Origin: G051903925 sp051903925 | Lineage (GTDB): Bacteria > Pseudomonadota > Alphaproteobacteria > Zavarziniales > Zavarziniaceae | Length of the DNA: 64,000 bases | NCBI RefSeq assembly: GCF_051903925.1 | Contig: NZ_CP173678.1 | Span: forward strand, 4,774,001 to 4,838,000 | Direction: 5' to 3' | Shown: piece by piece, positions 40,644 to 52,254 of the stretch | Layout: the number at the start of each line of letters is the position of its first letter | How positions within the stretch are numbered: position 1 is the first letter of the stretch | Program-made: the position numbers and the translations under genes | The notes under the pieces: generated by a model | Told to the model about the DNA's origin: nothing | What the model saw: the letters and a program-made list of their open reading frames with translations, nothing else | Databases searched by the model: none

Positions 40644-41656
40644 TGAGCGCGATGATCCGTGCCGGCGCGCTGCGCGGCTTTGCCGGCCTGGTCGAGCGCC
40701 TGGGCCAGGATCCGCGGCAGCTGATGCAGCGTGTCGGCCTGGCGCCCGACCTGCTGCGGGACGAGGACGCCTTCATCCCCCTGCGCAGCGTCGTCGCCGC
40801 GCTGGAGGCGGCGGCAACGGCCTGCGATTGCCCCGATTTCGGGCTGCGCCTGGCGCAGGAGCAGACCATCACGACGCTGGGGCCGCTGGCCCTGGCTCTC
40901 CAGGCCTCGACCACCGTCGCCGACGGGGTTCAGGTCGCGGCGCGCTATCTGTTCACGCACAGCCCGGCCAGTCGGGTCAGCGCCGTGGCGCTTGAGGAGG
41001 ATCCCGACCTGACCGAGATCCGGCTTGAGCTTCTGCTGCCGCGCATCGGGCCGGCGCGGCAATTCCGTGACCTGGGCCTGGCCCTGACCGACCGCCTCCT
41101 GCGCCTGGCGCTGGGCGGCGCGTATCGCCCGCGCCTGATCCGACTGCCGCATGTGCCGCTGGCGCCCGCCGCGCGCTATCGCCAGCACTTTGGCGCGCCC
41201 GTCATCTTTGAGCAGGACGCCGCAGGCATTCAGGTCGACGCCAGCCTGCTGAAGTTTCTGGTCAACGCCCCCGACGCCCGCATGCGCCAGGCCGTCGCCA
41301 GTTACCTGGACCAGCATTTCCCCGCTCCCGGCCTGTCGGCCGCGGCGCGCACGCGCACTGCGCTGGACCATGCGCTGGGCCGCGCCAGCCTGACGCTTGA
41401 GGATATCGCGCGGGCGATGGGGGCCCACCCGCGCACGGTTCAGCGGCAGTTGCAGGCCGAGGGCACGTCGTTCGAGCGGTTGCGCGACCAGGCCCGGCGC
41501 GATGCGGCGCTGCGCTATCTTGAGAACACGCGCCTGCCACTGGTCCAGGTCAGCGGCCTGCTCGGCCTGGCGGAGCAGTCGGCGCTGTCGCGCCTCTGCC
41601 GCCGCTGGTTCGGCAAGGCCCCCCGCACCGTGAGGCGGGAGGCCCAGGGGTCCTGA
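40643..41656 (+). CDS. AraC family transcriptional regulator (Arabinose_bd/HTH18 type)
   Basis: A 337-residue regulator with the N-terminal ligand domain (LVERLGQDPRQLMQRVGLAPDLLRDEDAFIPLRSVVAALEAAA) and a C-terminal helix-turn-helix: LTLEDIARAMGAHPRTVQRQLQAEGTSFERLRDQARRDAALRYLENTRLPLVQVSGLLGLAEQSALSRLCRRWFGKAPRTVRRE. This branch often senses fatty acids or aromatics and controls P450s or transport. It divergently faces the P450; 21-bp direct repeats lie at its start. Confidence 0.92.
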   Translation: MSAMIRAGALRGFAGLVERLGQDPRQLMQRVGLAPDLLRDEDAFIPLRSVVAALEAAATACDCPDFGLRLAQEQTITTLGPLALALQASTTVADGVQVAARYLFTHSPASRVSAVALEEDPDLTEIRLELLLPRIGPARQFRDLGLALTDRLLRLALGGAYRPRLIRLPHVPLAPAARYRQHFGAPVIFEQDAAGIQVDASLLKFLVNAPDARMRQAVASYLDQHFPAPGLSAAARTRTALDHALGRASLTLEDIARAMGAHPRTVQRQLQAEGTSFERLRDQARRDAALRYLENTRLPLVQVSGLLGLAEQSALSRLCRRWFGKAPRTVRREAQGS

Positions 41657-41680
41657 CCTGTTGGCTGCGCAACGAGTCAG

Positions 41681-41956
41681 CTACACCGTCTCTCGCTGTT
41701 CGAACCCATCGGGCAGGGGCTCTTCGCCGGGCTCCACCTTGACCTCGCGCACGCGCGACCAGCGCGGACCGAAGCGGCAGGCGGCGATGAAGGCGTCGAC
41801 GCGCTCGGGCTCGCCACCCGCCAGGATGTCGACGCTGCCGTCAGCGCGGTTGCGGACCCAGCCGCGCAGGCCCAGCGCGCTGGCCTGCCGGACGGCCCAG
41901 GCGCGGTACCCCACGCCCTGGACCATCCCTGTGATGACCAGGCGAACGGCCTTCAT
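41681..41956 (-). CDS. acyP: Acylphosphatase
   Basis: A 91-residue acylphosphatase, which hydrolyses acyl phosphates. It has RLVITGMVQGVGYRAWAVRQA (catalytic Arg) and LRGWVRNRADGSVDILAGGE (catalytic Asn). It is 8 bases downstream of pccA, probably in the same transcript, and meets the AraC gene tail to tail. Confidence 0.93.
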   Translation of the reverse strand: MKAVRLVITGMVQGVGYRAWAVRQASALGLRGWVRNRADGSVDILAGGEPERVDAFIAACRFGPRWSRVREVKVEPGEEPLPDGFEQRETV

Positions 41957-41964
41957 CGCGGGGC

Positions 41965-43965
41965 TTATTCGAACTCCAGGATGACCTGGTCGACGGCCAG
42001 GCTGTCACCCTTCTTGGCCTTGACGGCCAGGATGGTGCCGTCGCGCTCGGCCTTGAGGACGTTCTCCATCTTCATGGCCTCGACCACGGCCAGGGTCTGG
42101 CCCGCCTTGACCGCCTCGCCCACCTCGACCGCGATCGAGACGACCAGGCCCGGCATCGGGCAGAGCAGGAACTTGGACGTATCGGGCGGCACCTTGACCG
42201 GCATCAGGCGGTTCAGCTCGGCCGCGCGCGGATTGCGCACCACGGCGTCCAGCTCGGCCCCGGCATGGGTCAGGCGGAAGCCATCCGGCTTCTTGTCGAC
42301 CTGGACCGTGATGGCGCGCGCATTGACCGTGCCGGTCAGCAGGGTCTGGCCCGGGACCCAGTCGCTGCGGACGGCCAGCGTATGGCCGTCCAGCTCGACA
42401 TCGTAGCCGTGACCGTCGGGATGTGCTGTCACCGGATACTCCGTGCCGCCCAGCAGCACGACCCAGTCCTTGCCCAGCTTCGGCGTGCGATTGGGCACCT
42501 GGCCGTCGATGCGGATCGCGCGCGCCTCGGTCCGCAGGTGCACCAGGGTGGCAATCGCCGCCAGCGCCTGCGACACCGCCGGCTCCAGCGAGGCGCCGTG
42601 GAAGCCCTCGGGGAACTCCTCGGCGATGAAGCCGGTGGTCAGGCGCCCGGCACGGAAGCGCTCATGTCCCAGCACCGCGGTGACGAAGGCGATGTTGTGG
42701 CTGATCCCGCGCACCTGGAAGGCGTCCAGGGCCTCCCGCGTTGCGTCGATCGCCGCCTCGCGCGTGGGCGCATGGGCGCACAGCTTCGCGATCATGGGAT
42801 CGTAGAACATGCTGATCTCGGCGCCTTCATAGACGCCGGTATCGTTGCGGATGGTGCGGCCCGACGCGTCCGGCCCTTCCTTGGGCGGCTTGTAGCGGGT
42901 CAGGCGGCCGATGGAGGGCAGGAAGCCGCGGGTCGGATCCTCGGCATAGACGCGGGCCTCGATCGCCCAGCCATCCATGCGGATGTCCTGCTGGCCAAAG
43001 GACAGCTTCTCGCCATAGGCGACGCGGATCATCTGCTCCACCAGGTCGATGCCGGTGATCAGCTCGGTCACCGGATGCTCAACCTGAAGACGGGTGTTCA
43101 TTTCGAGGAAGTAGAAGTTGCGGTTGCCGTCGACGATGAACTCGACCGTGCCCGCGGAATAGTAGCCGACCTCGCGCGCCAGCTGGACCGCCTGCTCGCC
43201 CATCGCCTTGCGCGTGGCGGCGTCCAGGAACGGGCTGGGGGCCTCCTCCAGCACCTTCTGGTGACGGCGCTGGATCGAGCATTCGCGCTCGTGCAGGTAG
43301 ACGATGTTGCCGTGCTTGTCGCCCAGGACCTGGATCTCGATATGGCGCGGCTGGTCGACGAACTTCTCGATGAAGACGCGGTCGTCGGCAAAGCTCGACT
43401 TCGCCTCGTTGGTGGCGGAGACGAAGCCCTCGCGCACCTCATCGTCGTTCCAGGCGATGCGCATGCCCTTGCCGCCACCACCGGCACTGGCCTTGATCAT
43501 GACCGGATAGCCGATACCCTTCGCGATCTCGACCGCCGCATCGGTGCCCTGGATGGCCCCCAGATAGCCGGGGACGGTGTTCACGCCCGCGGCTTGGGCC
43601 AGCTTCTTTGATTCGATCTTGTCGCCCATGGCGCCGATGGCGCGCACGCCCGGCCCGATGAAGGCGATGCCGGCCGCCTCCAGCGCCTCGCAGAAGGCGG
43701 CCTTCTCCGAGAGGAAGCCATAGCCGGGGTGGACCGCCTCGGCCCCTGTGTCCTTGCACGCCTGGATGATGCGGTCGATCAGCAGGTAGCTTTCGGCCGC
43801 GGGCGGCTTGCCGACATGGACCGCCTCGTCCGCCATCTGGACGTGCAGCGCCTCGGCGTCGGCATCGGAATAGACGGCCACCGTCTTGATGCCCATCTTC
43901 CGCGCCGTCTTGATCACGCGGCAGGCGATCTCGCCGCGATTGGCGATCAGGATCTTGGAGAACAT
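41965..43965 (-). CDS. pccA: Propionyl-CoA carboxylase alpha (biotin carboxylase/BCCP) subunit
   Basis: 666 residues. The biotin carboxylase half has KILIANRGEIACRVIKTA, IKASAGGGGKGMRIAW (ATP), HIEIQVLGDKHGNIVYLHERECSIQRRHQKVLEEAPSP and EMNTRLQVEHPVTE. The C-terminal BCCP has EAMKMEN with the biotin Lys at 632. A long linker domain between them is typical of PccA rather than AccC. It makes methylmalonyl-CoA from propionyl-CoA with PccB. It is separated from pccB by a GIY-YIG gene and an inverted repeat, which is unusual. Confidence 0.92.
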   Translation of the reverse strand: MFSKILIANRGEIACRVIKTARKMGIKTVAVYSDADAEALHVQMADEAVHVGKPPAAESYLLIDRIIQACKDTGAEAVHPGYGFLSEKAAFCEALEAAGIAFIGPGVRAIGAMGDKIESKKLAQAAGVNTVPGYLGAIQGTDAAVEIAKGIGYPVMIKASAGGGGKGMRIAWNDDEVREGFVSATNEAKSSFADDRVFIEKFVDQPRHIEIQVLGDKHGNIVYLHERECSIQRRHQKVLEEAPSPFLDAATRKAMGEQAVQLAREVGYYSAGTVEFIVDGNRNFYFLEMNTRLQVEHPVTELITGIDLVEQMIRVAYGEKLSFGQQDIRMDGWAIEARVYAEDPTRGFLPSIGRLTRYKPPKEGPDASGRTIRNDTGVYEGAEISMFYDPMIAKLCAHAPTREAAIDATREALDAFQVRGISHNIAFVTAVLGHERFRAGRLTTGFIAEEFPEGFHGASLEPAVSQALAAIATLVHLRTEARAIRIDGQVPNRTPKLGKDWVVLLGGTEYPVTAHPDGHGYDVELDGHTLAVRSDWVPGQTLLTGTVNARAITVQVDKKPDGFRLTHAGAELDAVVRNPRAAELNRLMPVKVPPDTSKFLLCPMPGLVVSIAVEVGEAVKAGQTLAVVEAMKMENVLKAERDGTILAVKAKKGDSLAVDQVILEFE

Positions 43966-43979
43966 TCCGCTCTATTCCC

Positions 43980-44273
43980 TCATTCCGCCTGAGCGCCGGA
44001 CCGGCTGGCCAATCTGCTGACCTGACCGAAATCCCCCGCCATCAAGGCCTCTTTCTTGGATCGGCTCCAACCTTTTATCTGACGCTCGGCGGCAATCGCA
44101 TCCGTGACGTCAGTGAACTCCTGGCACCACACCAGTTCGACCGGACGCCGTCTGGCAGTGTAGCCGCCGAGCGCGCCTGACTGATGCTGCGCCAACCGTC
44201 CCTCCAGGTCCGTCGTACTCCCGACATAATAGGTGCCGTCGCGGCACCGCAGGATATAGACCCAGGACGCCAT
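43980..44273 (-). CDS. GIY-YIG nuclease-superfamily protein (YhbQ-like)
   Basis: A 97-residue single-domain GIY-YIG protein: SWVYILRCRDGTYYVGSTTDLEGRLAQHQSGALGGYTARRRPVELVWCQEFTDVTDAIAAERQIKGWSRSKKEAL. It keeps the V-Y-I/Y-V-G pair, the Arg of the LEGRLAQH segment and the Glu of AAERQIKGW. It lies inside the pcc operon, on the same strand, with a REP-like inverted repeat just upstream; the pair looks like an insertion between pccB and pccA. YhbQ-type proteins act on DNA, but the natural substrate is debated. Confidence 0.88.
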   Translation of the reverse strand: MASWVYILRCRDGTYYVGSTTDLEGRLAQHQSGALGGYTARRRPVELVWCQEFTDVTDAIAAERQIKGWSRSKKEALMAGDFGQVSRLASRSGAQAE

Positions 44274-44309
44274 CTCAGCTGACCCGGGCGAACGGCACCG
44301 TGGTCGCTT

Positions 44310-44420
44310 GCATCCTTCGAGACGGCCCTCCGGGCCTCCTCAGGATGACGCCTATGGTTGGAAACCCCAAATCCCAACGGCGTCATGCTGAGGAGCGCCG
44401 CAGGCGCGTCTCGAAGCATC
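44310..44420. repeat. Long imperfect inverted repeat (REP-like pair)
   Basis: Two 42-base arms, 44311-44352 and 44379-44420, are inverted copies matching at 34 of 42 positions around a 26-base spacer. Each arm carries its own GC-rich hairpin (for example GGCCCTCCGGGCC) and the outer CTTCGAGACG and TGACGCC ends are exact. Similar 'catcctTCGAGACG...' units are dispersed in alphaproteobacterial genomes. It sits just past pccB and before the GIY-YIG gene. Confidence 0.85.
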
Positions 44421-44457
44421 TGGTGCAACGACGACGCCCGCCACGCCACCGCTCCCC

Positions 44458-45990
<1,533 letters not shown>

Positions 45991-45991
45991 G

Positions 45992-46016
45992 GACCCCCCT
46001 CGGACAGGCGGGGGTC
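45992..46016 (-). promoter_or_regulatory. Hairpin occluding the pccB ribosome binding site
   Basis: On the minus strand GACCCCC (46016-46010) pairs with GGGGGTC (45998-45992), loop of 11 bases; the pccB SD (GAGG, 46001-45998) begins in the loop and enters the 3' arm, and the stem ends 2 bases before the ATG. Such a structure could limit pccB translation. Confidence 0.45.
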
Positions 46017-46092
46017 ACATAGCATCTACTCACCGGTAGAGAAAGACATCGTGCGCAAGGTTGATGCGCCAAAATGCGCCGCGAGGCATCGC

Positions 46093-46788
46093 TCAGGCCT
46101 GCCGGCTGAGGCGGAAGAAGCGCTCCGCCGCCTCCGTATCGCGCCACAGCGCTTCCGTCCGCGCCGTCGCCTCCTCGTCACGGCCCCACAGCTCGACCTG
46201 ATAATCCTCGTCGATTCGCGATGCTGCCCAGGCCGCCGCCAGGTCCAGCCGCTCCTGCGCCAGGGCCAAAGCCAGCACGACGGAACCCAGAGCACCGGTC
46301 AGGGCATGCAGCCCGACCAGGCCAAAGGCATCGTGGGCCCCCACCATGGCCCGCACGCGCGCCAGCGCCGCCGGATCCTGGTCGACGGGCGACACGCCCT
46401 GCGCCACGGCCAGCCGGGCCCCCTGACCCGCCAGCCAGTCGAGCACCGGGTCCCAGGCCATGGCCTGGCGCGCGACGAGCACGTCAGGCGCCTCGGCCCG
46501 GTAGCAGAGCAGGTCGGTCCCGGCATAGGCCGCGACCTCGTCGATCACACGCTCGGGGTCCAGCGGCACGCGGTCCAGCGCCGTGTTGGCCAGGCGAGTC
46601 AGCGGCAGGGCGGCCGGCCTCACCGTCTCCCCTTGCGCGTTCCATTCCTCGGCAATGCCCTGGGCGATCGCCTCCGTCGGCACGACCAGCGACGCCCGGG
46701 CCGGCGTCTTGATGCCCTTGCCGTCGAGCTGGATCGCAAAGCCGCCCTCGACCGGCACGAAGGCGGCCTGCTTGTAGGTGCGCTTCAT
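46093..46788 (-). CDS. ATP12 family F1-ATPase assembly chaperone
   Basis: A 231-residue ATP12-type protein, which in mitochondria and alphaproteobacteria helps assemble the F1 alpha subunit. It has MKRTYKQAAFVPVEGGFAIQLDGKGIKTPARASLVVPTEAIAQGIAEEWNAQGETVRP, LTRLANTALDRV, TDLLCYRAEAPDVLVARQAMAWDPVLDWL, and ALTGALGSVVLALAL. Its ATG overlaps the rluC stop. The family is found in mitochondria and alphaproteobacteria, which supports the taxon. Confidence 0.92.
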   Translation of the reverse strand: MKRTYKQAAFVPVEGGFAIQLDGKGIKTPARASLVVPTEAIAQGIAEEWNAQGETVRPAALPLTRLANTALDRVPLDPERVIDEVAAYAGTDLLCYRAEAPDVLVARQAMAWDPVLDWLAGQGARLAVAQGVSPVDQDPAALARVRAMVGAHDAFGLVGLHALTGALGSVVLALALAQERLDLAAAWAASRIDEDYQVELWGRDEEATARTEALWRDTEAAERFFRLSRQA

Positions 46789-47780
46789 CAGCCCGCCCTC
46801 TCCGACGCCCACAGCTCGGTGAACGGGTTCTCCTTCCACTCCGGATCGAACCCGAACAGGCGCCAGCTCTCCAGCATATGCGGCGGCAGGGGCGCCTTCA
46901 CCGTCAGCGTGCCGCCATCGGGATGCGGCAGGCTGAGCCAGCGGGCATGCAGGTGCAATTGCTCCGACACGCCGGGCAGGATCGCCCTGGCCCGGCCGTA
47001 TTTTACGTCGCCCACGATGGGCGTGCCCAGGACCACCGCATGGGCGCGGATCTGGTGCGTCCGACCCGTTCGCGGCGAAAGCGCCAGCCACGACGCGCGC
47101 GGGGCCGCCAGTTCCATTGCGGCATAGTCTGTGACGGCGTCGCGCGCCTCGTCCGCGTCGGGCCGCATCTTCTCGCGCCCGACCGGACCGCCCTTGGCCA
47201 GGGCCAGGTTGATCGTCCCCTGCAGCGGACGCGGCACGCCCGCCACCAGCGCCCAGTAGATCTTCCGCGCCTCACGCCCCTTGAACGCCTCGGCCAGGGC
47301 AGCCGTCGCCTTCAAGGTGCGACCCAGGACGATGACGCCCGACGTGTCGCGGTCCAGGCGGTGGACCAGGCGCGGCCGCTCCGCCGCATCGAAGGTCAGG
47401 GCGTCCAGCATGCCGTCCAGGTGGCGGCCGACGCCGCTGCCGCCCTGCACGGCAAGGCCCGGCGGCTTGTTCAGGACCAGGACGGATTTGTCGCGATGGA
47501 TGACCAGGGATTGCACCATCCGCGTCGTCGCGGCATCGACGCTGGGCCGTTCCTTGGGCGCCATGTCGGCGGGCAGGCCCAGCGGTGGCACGCGCACCGA
47601 CTCGCCGGCCTCGAGCCTGCGGTCGGCCTTGACCCGGCCGCCTTCCACCCGGATCTGGCCGGTGCGCAGCAGCTTTTCCAGGCGGCCATGGGTCAATTCG
47701 GGAAAGCGCCGCTTGAACCAGCGGTCCAGGCGCTGGCCGGCTTCCCCCTCGGCCACGATAACGGTCTCAACGGCAGACAT
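46788..47780 (-). CDS. Large-subunit pseudouridine synthase, RluC/RluD family
   Basis: A 330-residue RNA pseudouridine synthase. An N-terminal S4 domain (GQRLDRWFKRRFPELTHGRLEKLLRTGQIRVEGGRVKADRRL) precedes the catalytic motif LVHRLDRDTSGVIVLGRT, with the active-site Asp in HRLDRDTSG, and LALSPRTGRTHQIRAHAVVLGTPIVGD. RluC-type enzymes modify 23S rRNA. It runs into the ATP12 gene. RluC is a little more likely than RluD; the symbol is left open. Confidence 0.9.
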   Translation of the reverse strand: MSAVETVIVAEGEAGQRLDRWFKRRFPELTHGRLEKLLRTGQIRVEGGRVKADRRLEAGESVRVPPLGLPADMAPKERPSVDAATTRMVQSLVIHRDKSVLVLNKPPGLAVQGGSGVGRHLDGMLDALTFDAAERPRLVHRLDRDTSGVIVLGRTLKATAALAEAFKGREARKIYWALVAGVPRPLQGTINLALAKGGPVGREKMRPDADEARDAVTDYAAMELAAPRASWLALSPRTGRTHQIRAHAVVLGTPIVGDVKYGRARAILPGVSEQLHLHARWLSLPHPDGGTLTVKAPLPPHMLESWRLFGFDPEWKENPFTELWASERAG

Positions 47781-47839
47781 GGCGCTCTATAGCACAGCTC
47801 CGCGCGACCGGAATGCGGGCTGCGGCTATCATGCCAGCC

Positions 47840-47990
47840 ATGACGACCCTGCCGCTGGCCTGGGCCATCCGGCGCGATGCCGCGCTGCTCTTCCTCCTGC
47901 CGTGCGGGCTGGCGCTGCTGGCCGTGCTGATGCGGTCCGCTATCGCTCCAGCATCAAAGATGGACAACTTCGTGCCCGGCGCAGGAAAGG
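47840..47990 (+). pseudogene. Truncated membrane-protein start joined to a possible IS3 orfB fragment
   Basis: From ATG 47840 a hydrophobic N-terminus (MTTLPLAWAIRRDAALLFLLPCGLALLAVLMRS) runs on without a plausible continuation. At about 47932, in another frame, the bases read VRYRSSIKDGQLRARRR, which resembles the start of IS3-family OrfB proteins. It looks like a gene fragment broken by a decayed insertion. The 47781-48132 gap (352 bases) has no complete gene. The IS call is by eye and uncertain. Confidence 0.35.
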
Positions 47991-48132
47991 TCGAAGCCGA
48001 TCCGTTGCCCCAGCCTCCCCTTACCCACGGTGACAGTTTCAGCATAGGACATGGGCTCTATGCCACGGGCCCCGGCGACTGACGCCGGAGCGTCGTAGCC
48101 GTAGTCGTGCCGGACTCGTACGATCCCACCCT

Positions 48133-48870
48133 ATGAACGTCATCCGTGTCGCTTGGCAGGTGCGTGCCCACGCACTTCGTGCGTTCCTGTTGGCTATTTT
48201 GTGGATGGTGCTGGCAGTCGTCCTGAGCCTGGCTCTGGCATCGCAACCCGAAGGGGAAGCAGGCCAGCGCTCGGTGAATTTCACGCTTGCGGCGTCCGCA
48301 ATCAGCGCCCAGGGGGCCTTCGTTGCGTTACTGCTGCCCTCAGCCTACGCGCCGGGACACAAGGCTGGTATTGGCAGCGTTCATCTCACGCTGGCCATGA
48401 TCCTGCTGGCAGCGGTGCTCGCGTGGCTCGCGCTGGACGTCGAGAACGCCGCCCAGCATTGGCTGCTTGGAACCGCCGAAGCCGACGAGCACGATGTACG
48501 TCACTTGGCCGAGGAGCCATTGCAGTTGCTGGCCTACTTCCTTGTAATCTCAGCAGGCCATGCACTGCCGTTCGGCCTGACCATCGGTCCCCTGGCCATA
48601 TTGCTCCTCCGCCTTCCCGGCATTGCACCGAGGCACGTCTGGTCTGCCGGATGGCCGGGCTTTCTGCTCCTAAAGGTCCTTGTCGCCTTCGTCTTCATCC
48701 AAGGCGTTGCGGGGACCCTCATCCACGGCCACTACGCCCGCCGCGGAATGTCCGTCCCGGCGGCCTTGGGAATGGCGGAAATCGTCGTCATCCAATTGAT
48801 CGGCCTCACCGTGGTGACAGCTGCCGTCGCAGTCCAGCTTCGATCTCGAACGGCATCCCCTCAGCTGTGA
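48133..48870 (+). CDS. Multi-pass membrane protein of unknown function, possibly acquired
   Basis: A 245-residue protein with about six hydrophobic segments (LAILWMVLAVVLSLALA; LTLAMILLAAVLAWLAL; FGLTIGPLAILLLRLPG; GFLLLKVLVAFVFIQGVAG; VVIQLIGLTVVTAAVAVQL) and a His-rich segment EADEHDVRHLAEEPLQL before a central helix. Its codon use is visibly less GC-rich than its neighbours, and it follows the possible IS scar. It overlaps the convergent rarA by 10 bases. Family not recognised. Confidence 0.6.
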   Translation: MNVIRVAWQVRAHALRAFLLAILWMVLAVVLSLALASQPEGEAGQRSVNFTLAASAISAQGAFVALLLPSAYAPGHKAGIGSVHLTLAMILLAAVLAWLALDVENAAQHWLLGTAEADEHDVRHLAEEPLQLLAYFLVISAGHALPFGLTIGPLAILLLRLPGIAPRHVWSAGWPGFLLLKVLVAFVFIQGVAGTLIHGHYARRGMSVPAALGMAEIVVIQLIGLTVVTAAVAVQLRSRTASPQL

Positions 48871-50254
48871 TCCGCCCTCAGGCGGCGCCAGCGGGCGAGG
48901 CGTTCGGCGATGGGGCCTTCCTCGCCGCGCTGGGTCGGCTGGTAGAAGTCCTGCCGCGCCATGTCGTCGGGGAAGTAGTTCTGGCCGGAAAAGGCTTCCG
49001 GCTCGTCATGGTCGTAGCGGTAGCCCTTGCCATAGCCGATGTCCTTCATCAGCCGGGTGGGCGCGTTCAGGATATGGGCGGGCGGCATCAGCGATCCCGT
49101 CTCGCGCGCGGCCGTCATCGCCGCCCCGAAGGCGCGGTAGACCGCATTCGACTTGGGCGCCGTCGCCAGGTAGACCACGAGGTGGGCCAGCGCCAGCTCA
49201 CCCTCCGGGCTGCCCAGGATCTCATAGGTCTGGCGCGCGTCGAGCGCCACCTGCAGCGCCCGCGAATCGGCGAGGCCCACGTCTTCCGAGGCAAACCGCA
49301 CCAGGCGCCGCGCGATGTAGAGCGGATCCTCGCCCCCCACCAGCATGCGCGCCAGCCAGTAGAGCCCGGCATCGGGGTCGGAGCCGCGCAGCGACTTGTG
49401 CAGGGCGGAGATGAGGTTGTAGTGCCCCTCCCGGTCCTTGTCATAGACGGGTGCGCGGCGCTGCACGACGCGCGACAGGCCGCCCACGTCGAGGGGGCGG
49501 ATGTCGCCCAGCGCGAACAGGTCCTCCGCTAGGTTAAGCTGGAAGCGGCCGTCGCCGTCCGCCATGGCGCGGAGTGCCGCTCGCGCCTCCGCCTCCAGCG
49601 GCAGCGGGCGGCCCAGCAGGTGTTCGGCCCGTTGGAGCAGCAGTTCCAGCGCCGCATCGTCCAGCCGGCGCAGGACCAGCACCTGGCAGCGCGACAGGAG
49701 GGCGGCGTTCAGCTCGAAACTCGGGTTCTCCGTCGTCGCACCGACCAGCACGACGGTCCCGTTCTCGACGAAGGGCAGGAAGCCGTCCTGCTGGCTGCGG
49801 TTGAACCGGTGGATCTCGTCCACGAACAGAAGCGTGCCGCGCCCGGCCCGGCGTCGCTGCTTCGCCGCTTCGAACGCCTTGCGCAGGTCGGCGACGCCGG
49901 AAAAGACGGCTGAGAGCGGTTCGAACGCCAGGCCAACCTGCCGCGCCAGCAGGCGGGCAATGGTCGTCTTGCCCGTGCCAGGCGGTCCCCACAGGACGAT
50001 CGACGGCAGGCGGCCGGCCACCAGCATGCGGCCCAGCGGGCCCTCCGCCCCCAGCAGGTGCTCCTGCCCCACCACGTCGGCCAGAACGCGCGGCCGCAGC
50101 CGGTCCGCCAGGGGCTGGGTCTCGTTGCCCGGATCGTCCGGGTCGCCAGGTGCGACGGCCCGGTCGAGGTCGTCGCCCGGCGCGCCCGCTGGAATGCCGG
50201 CCTGGGCGAAGAGATCGGGTTCGCCGCCCGCCGGCGCGCGGGGCGGCGAGGCGG

Positions 50255-50258
<4 letters not shown>
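48861..50258 (-). CDS. rarA: Replication-associated recombination protein A
   Basis: A 465-residue AAA+ ATPase (RarA/MgsA/WRNIP1) that acts at stalled forks. It has LADRLRPRVLADVVGQEHLL, Walker A LWGPPGTGKTTIARLL, Walker B LFVDEIHRFNRSQQDGFLP, sensor GATTENPSFELNAALLSR, and a C-terminal oligomerisation region with GGEDPLYIARRLVRFASEDVGLAD and YFPDDMARQDFYQPTQRG. It overlaps the htrA stop by ATGA. Confidence 0.95.
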
Positions 50259-51673
<1,415 letters not shown>

Positions 51674-51737
51674 CGCAACGCTCCCCGGTCCCTGCCATGC
51701 GCCGGACCAAACCCGGCGCATCACGCAACATGGTGAT

Positions 51738-51769
51738 GACCGGGACGGCCCTGCAAGTCCGTCCCGGTC
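51738..51769 (-). terminator. Hairpin at the end of the ribosomal operon
   Basis: A perfect 11-bp stem, GACCGGGACGG/CCGTCCCGGTC with a 10-base loop, 11 bases past the rplQ stop. No T-tract follows on the minus strand, so it may be a rho-independent-like or attenuating stem. Confidence 0.6.
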
Positions 51770-51779
51770 ACCGGACGCC

Positions 51780-52202
51780 TTACTCTTCGGTGTCGTCTTC
51801 CTCGACGTTCTGCGGCGGGCCGGAATCCTGGCCCTTGGCCGCCACGTCGCGGTCGACGAATTCGATATAGGCCATCGCCGCCGCGTCGCCGCGCCGGAAG
51901 CCCGCCTTCAACACGCGGGTATAGCCACCGGCACGCCCCTCATAGCGGGGCGCCAGCGTCGCGAACAGCTTCTCGACCACCGCCGCGTCATAGAGCGTCG
52001 CATAGGCCTGGCGCCGCGCATGGAGGTTGCCGCGCTTGCCGAGCGTCACGAGCTTCTCGACATAGGGGCGCAGTTCCTTCGCACGCGGCAGCGTGGTGCG
52101 GATCTGCTCGTGCTTGATCAGCGACGCCGCCATGTTGGCAAGCATCGCACGACGATGACTCTGACTGACTCCGAGCTTCCGCCCGGCAACACCATGACGC
52201 AT
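51780..52202 (-). CDS. rplQ: 50S ribosomal protein L17
   Basis: 140 residues, MRHGVAGRKLGVSQSHRRAMLANMAASLIKHEQIRTTLPRAKELRPYVEKLVTLGKRG, normal L17 core, with an acidic C-terminal tail (NVEEDDTEE) as in many alphaproteobacteria. It is the last gene of the ribosomal operon, after rpoA. Confidence 0.97.
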   Translation of the reverse strand: MRHGVAGRKLGVSQSHRRAMLANMAASLIKHEQIRTTLPRAKELRPYVEKLVTLGKRGNLHARRQAYATLYDAAVVEKLFATLAPRYEGRAGGYTRVLKAGFRRGDAAAMAYIEFVDRDVAAKGQDSGPPQNVEEDDTEE

Positions 52203-52254
52203 TGGCCTGTCCCGTTACTTCTGCGCCCGGGCCGTCACGGCGCCGGGCAGGTGC

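Noticed and set aside
48072..48088. Short hairpin CCGGCG/CGCCGG considered as a terminator
   Set aside because: Six-bp stem without T-tract, and no gene ends near it on the plus strand.
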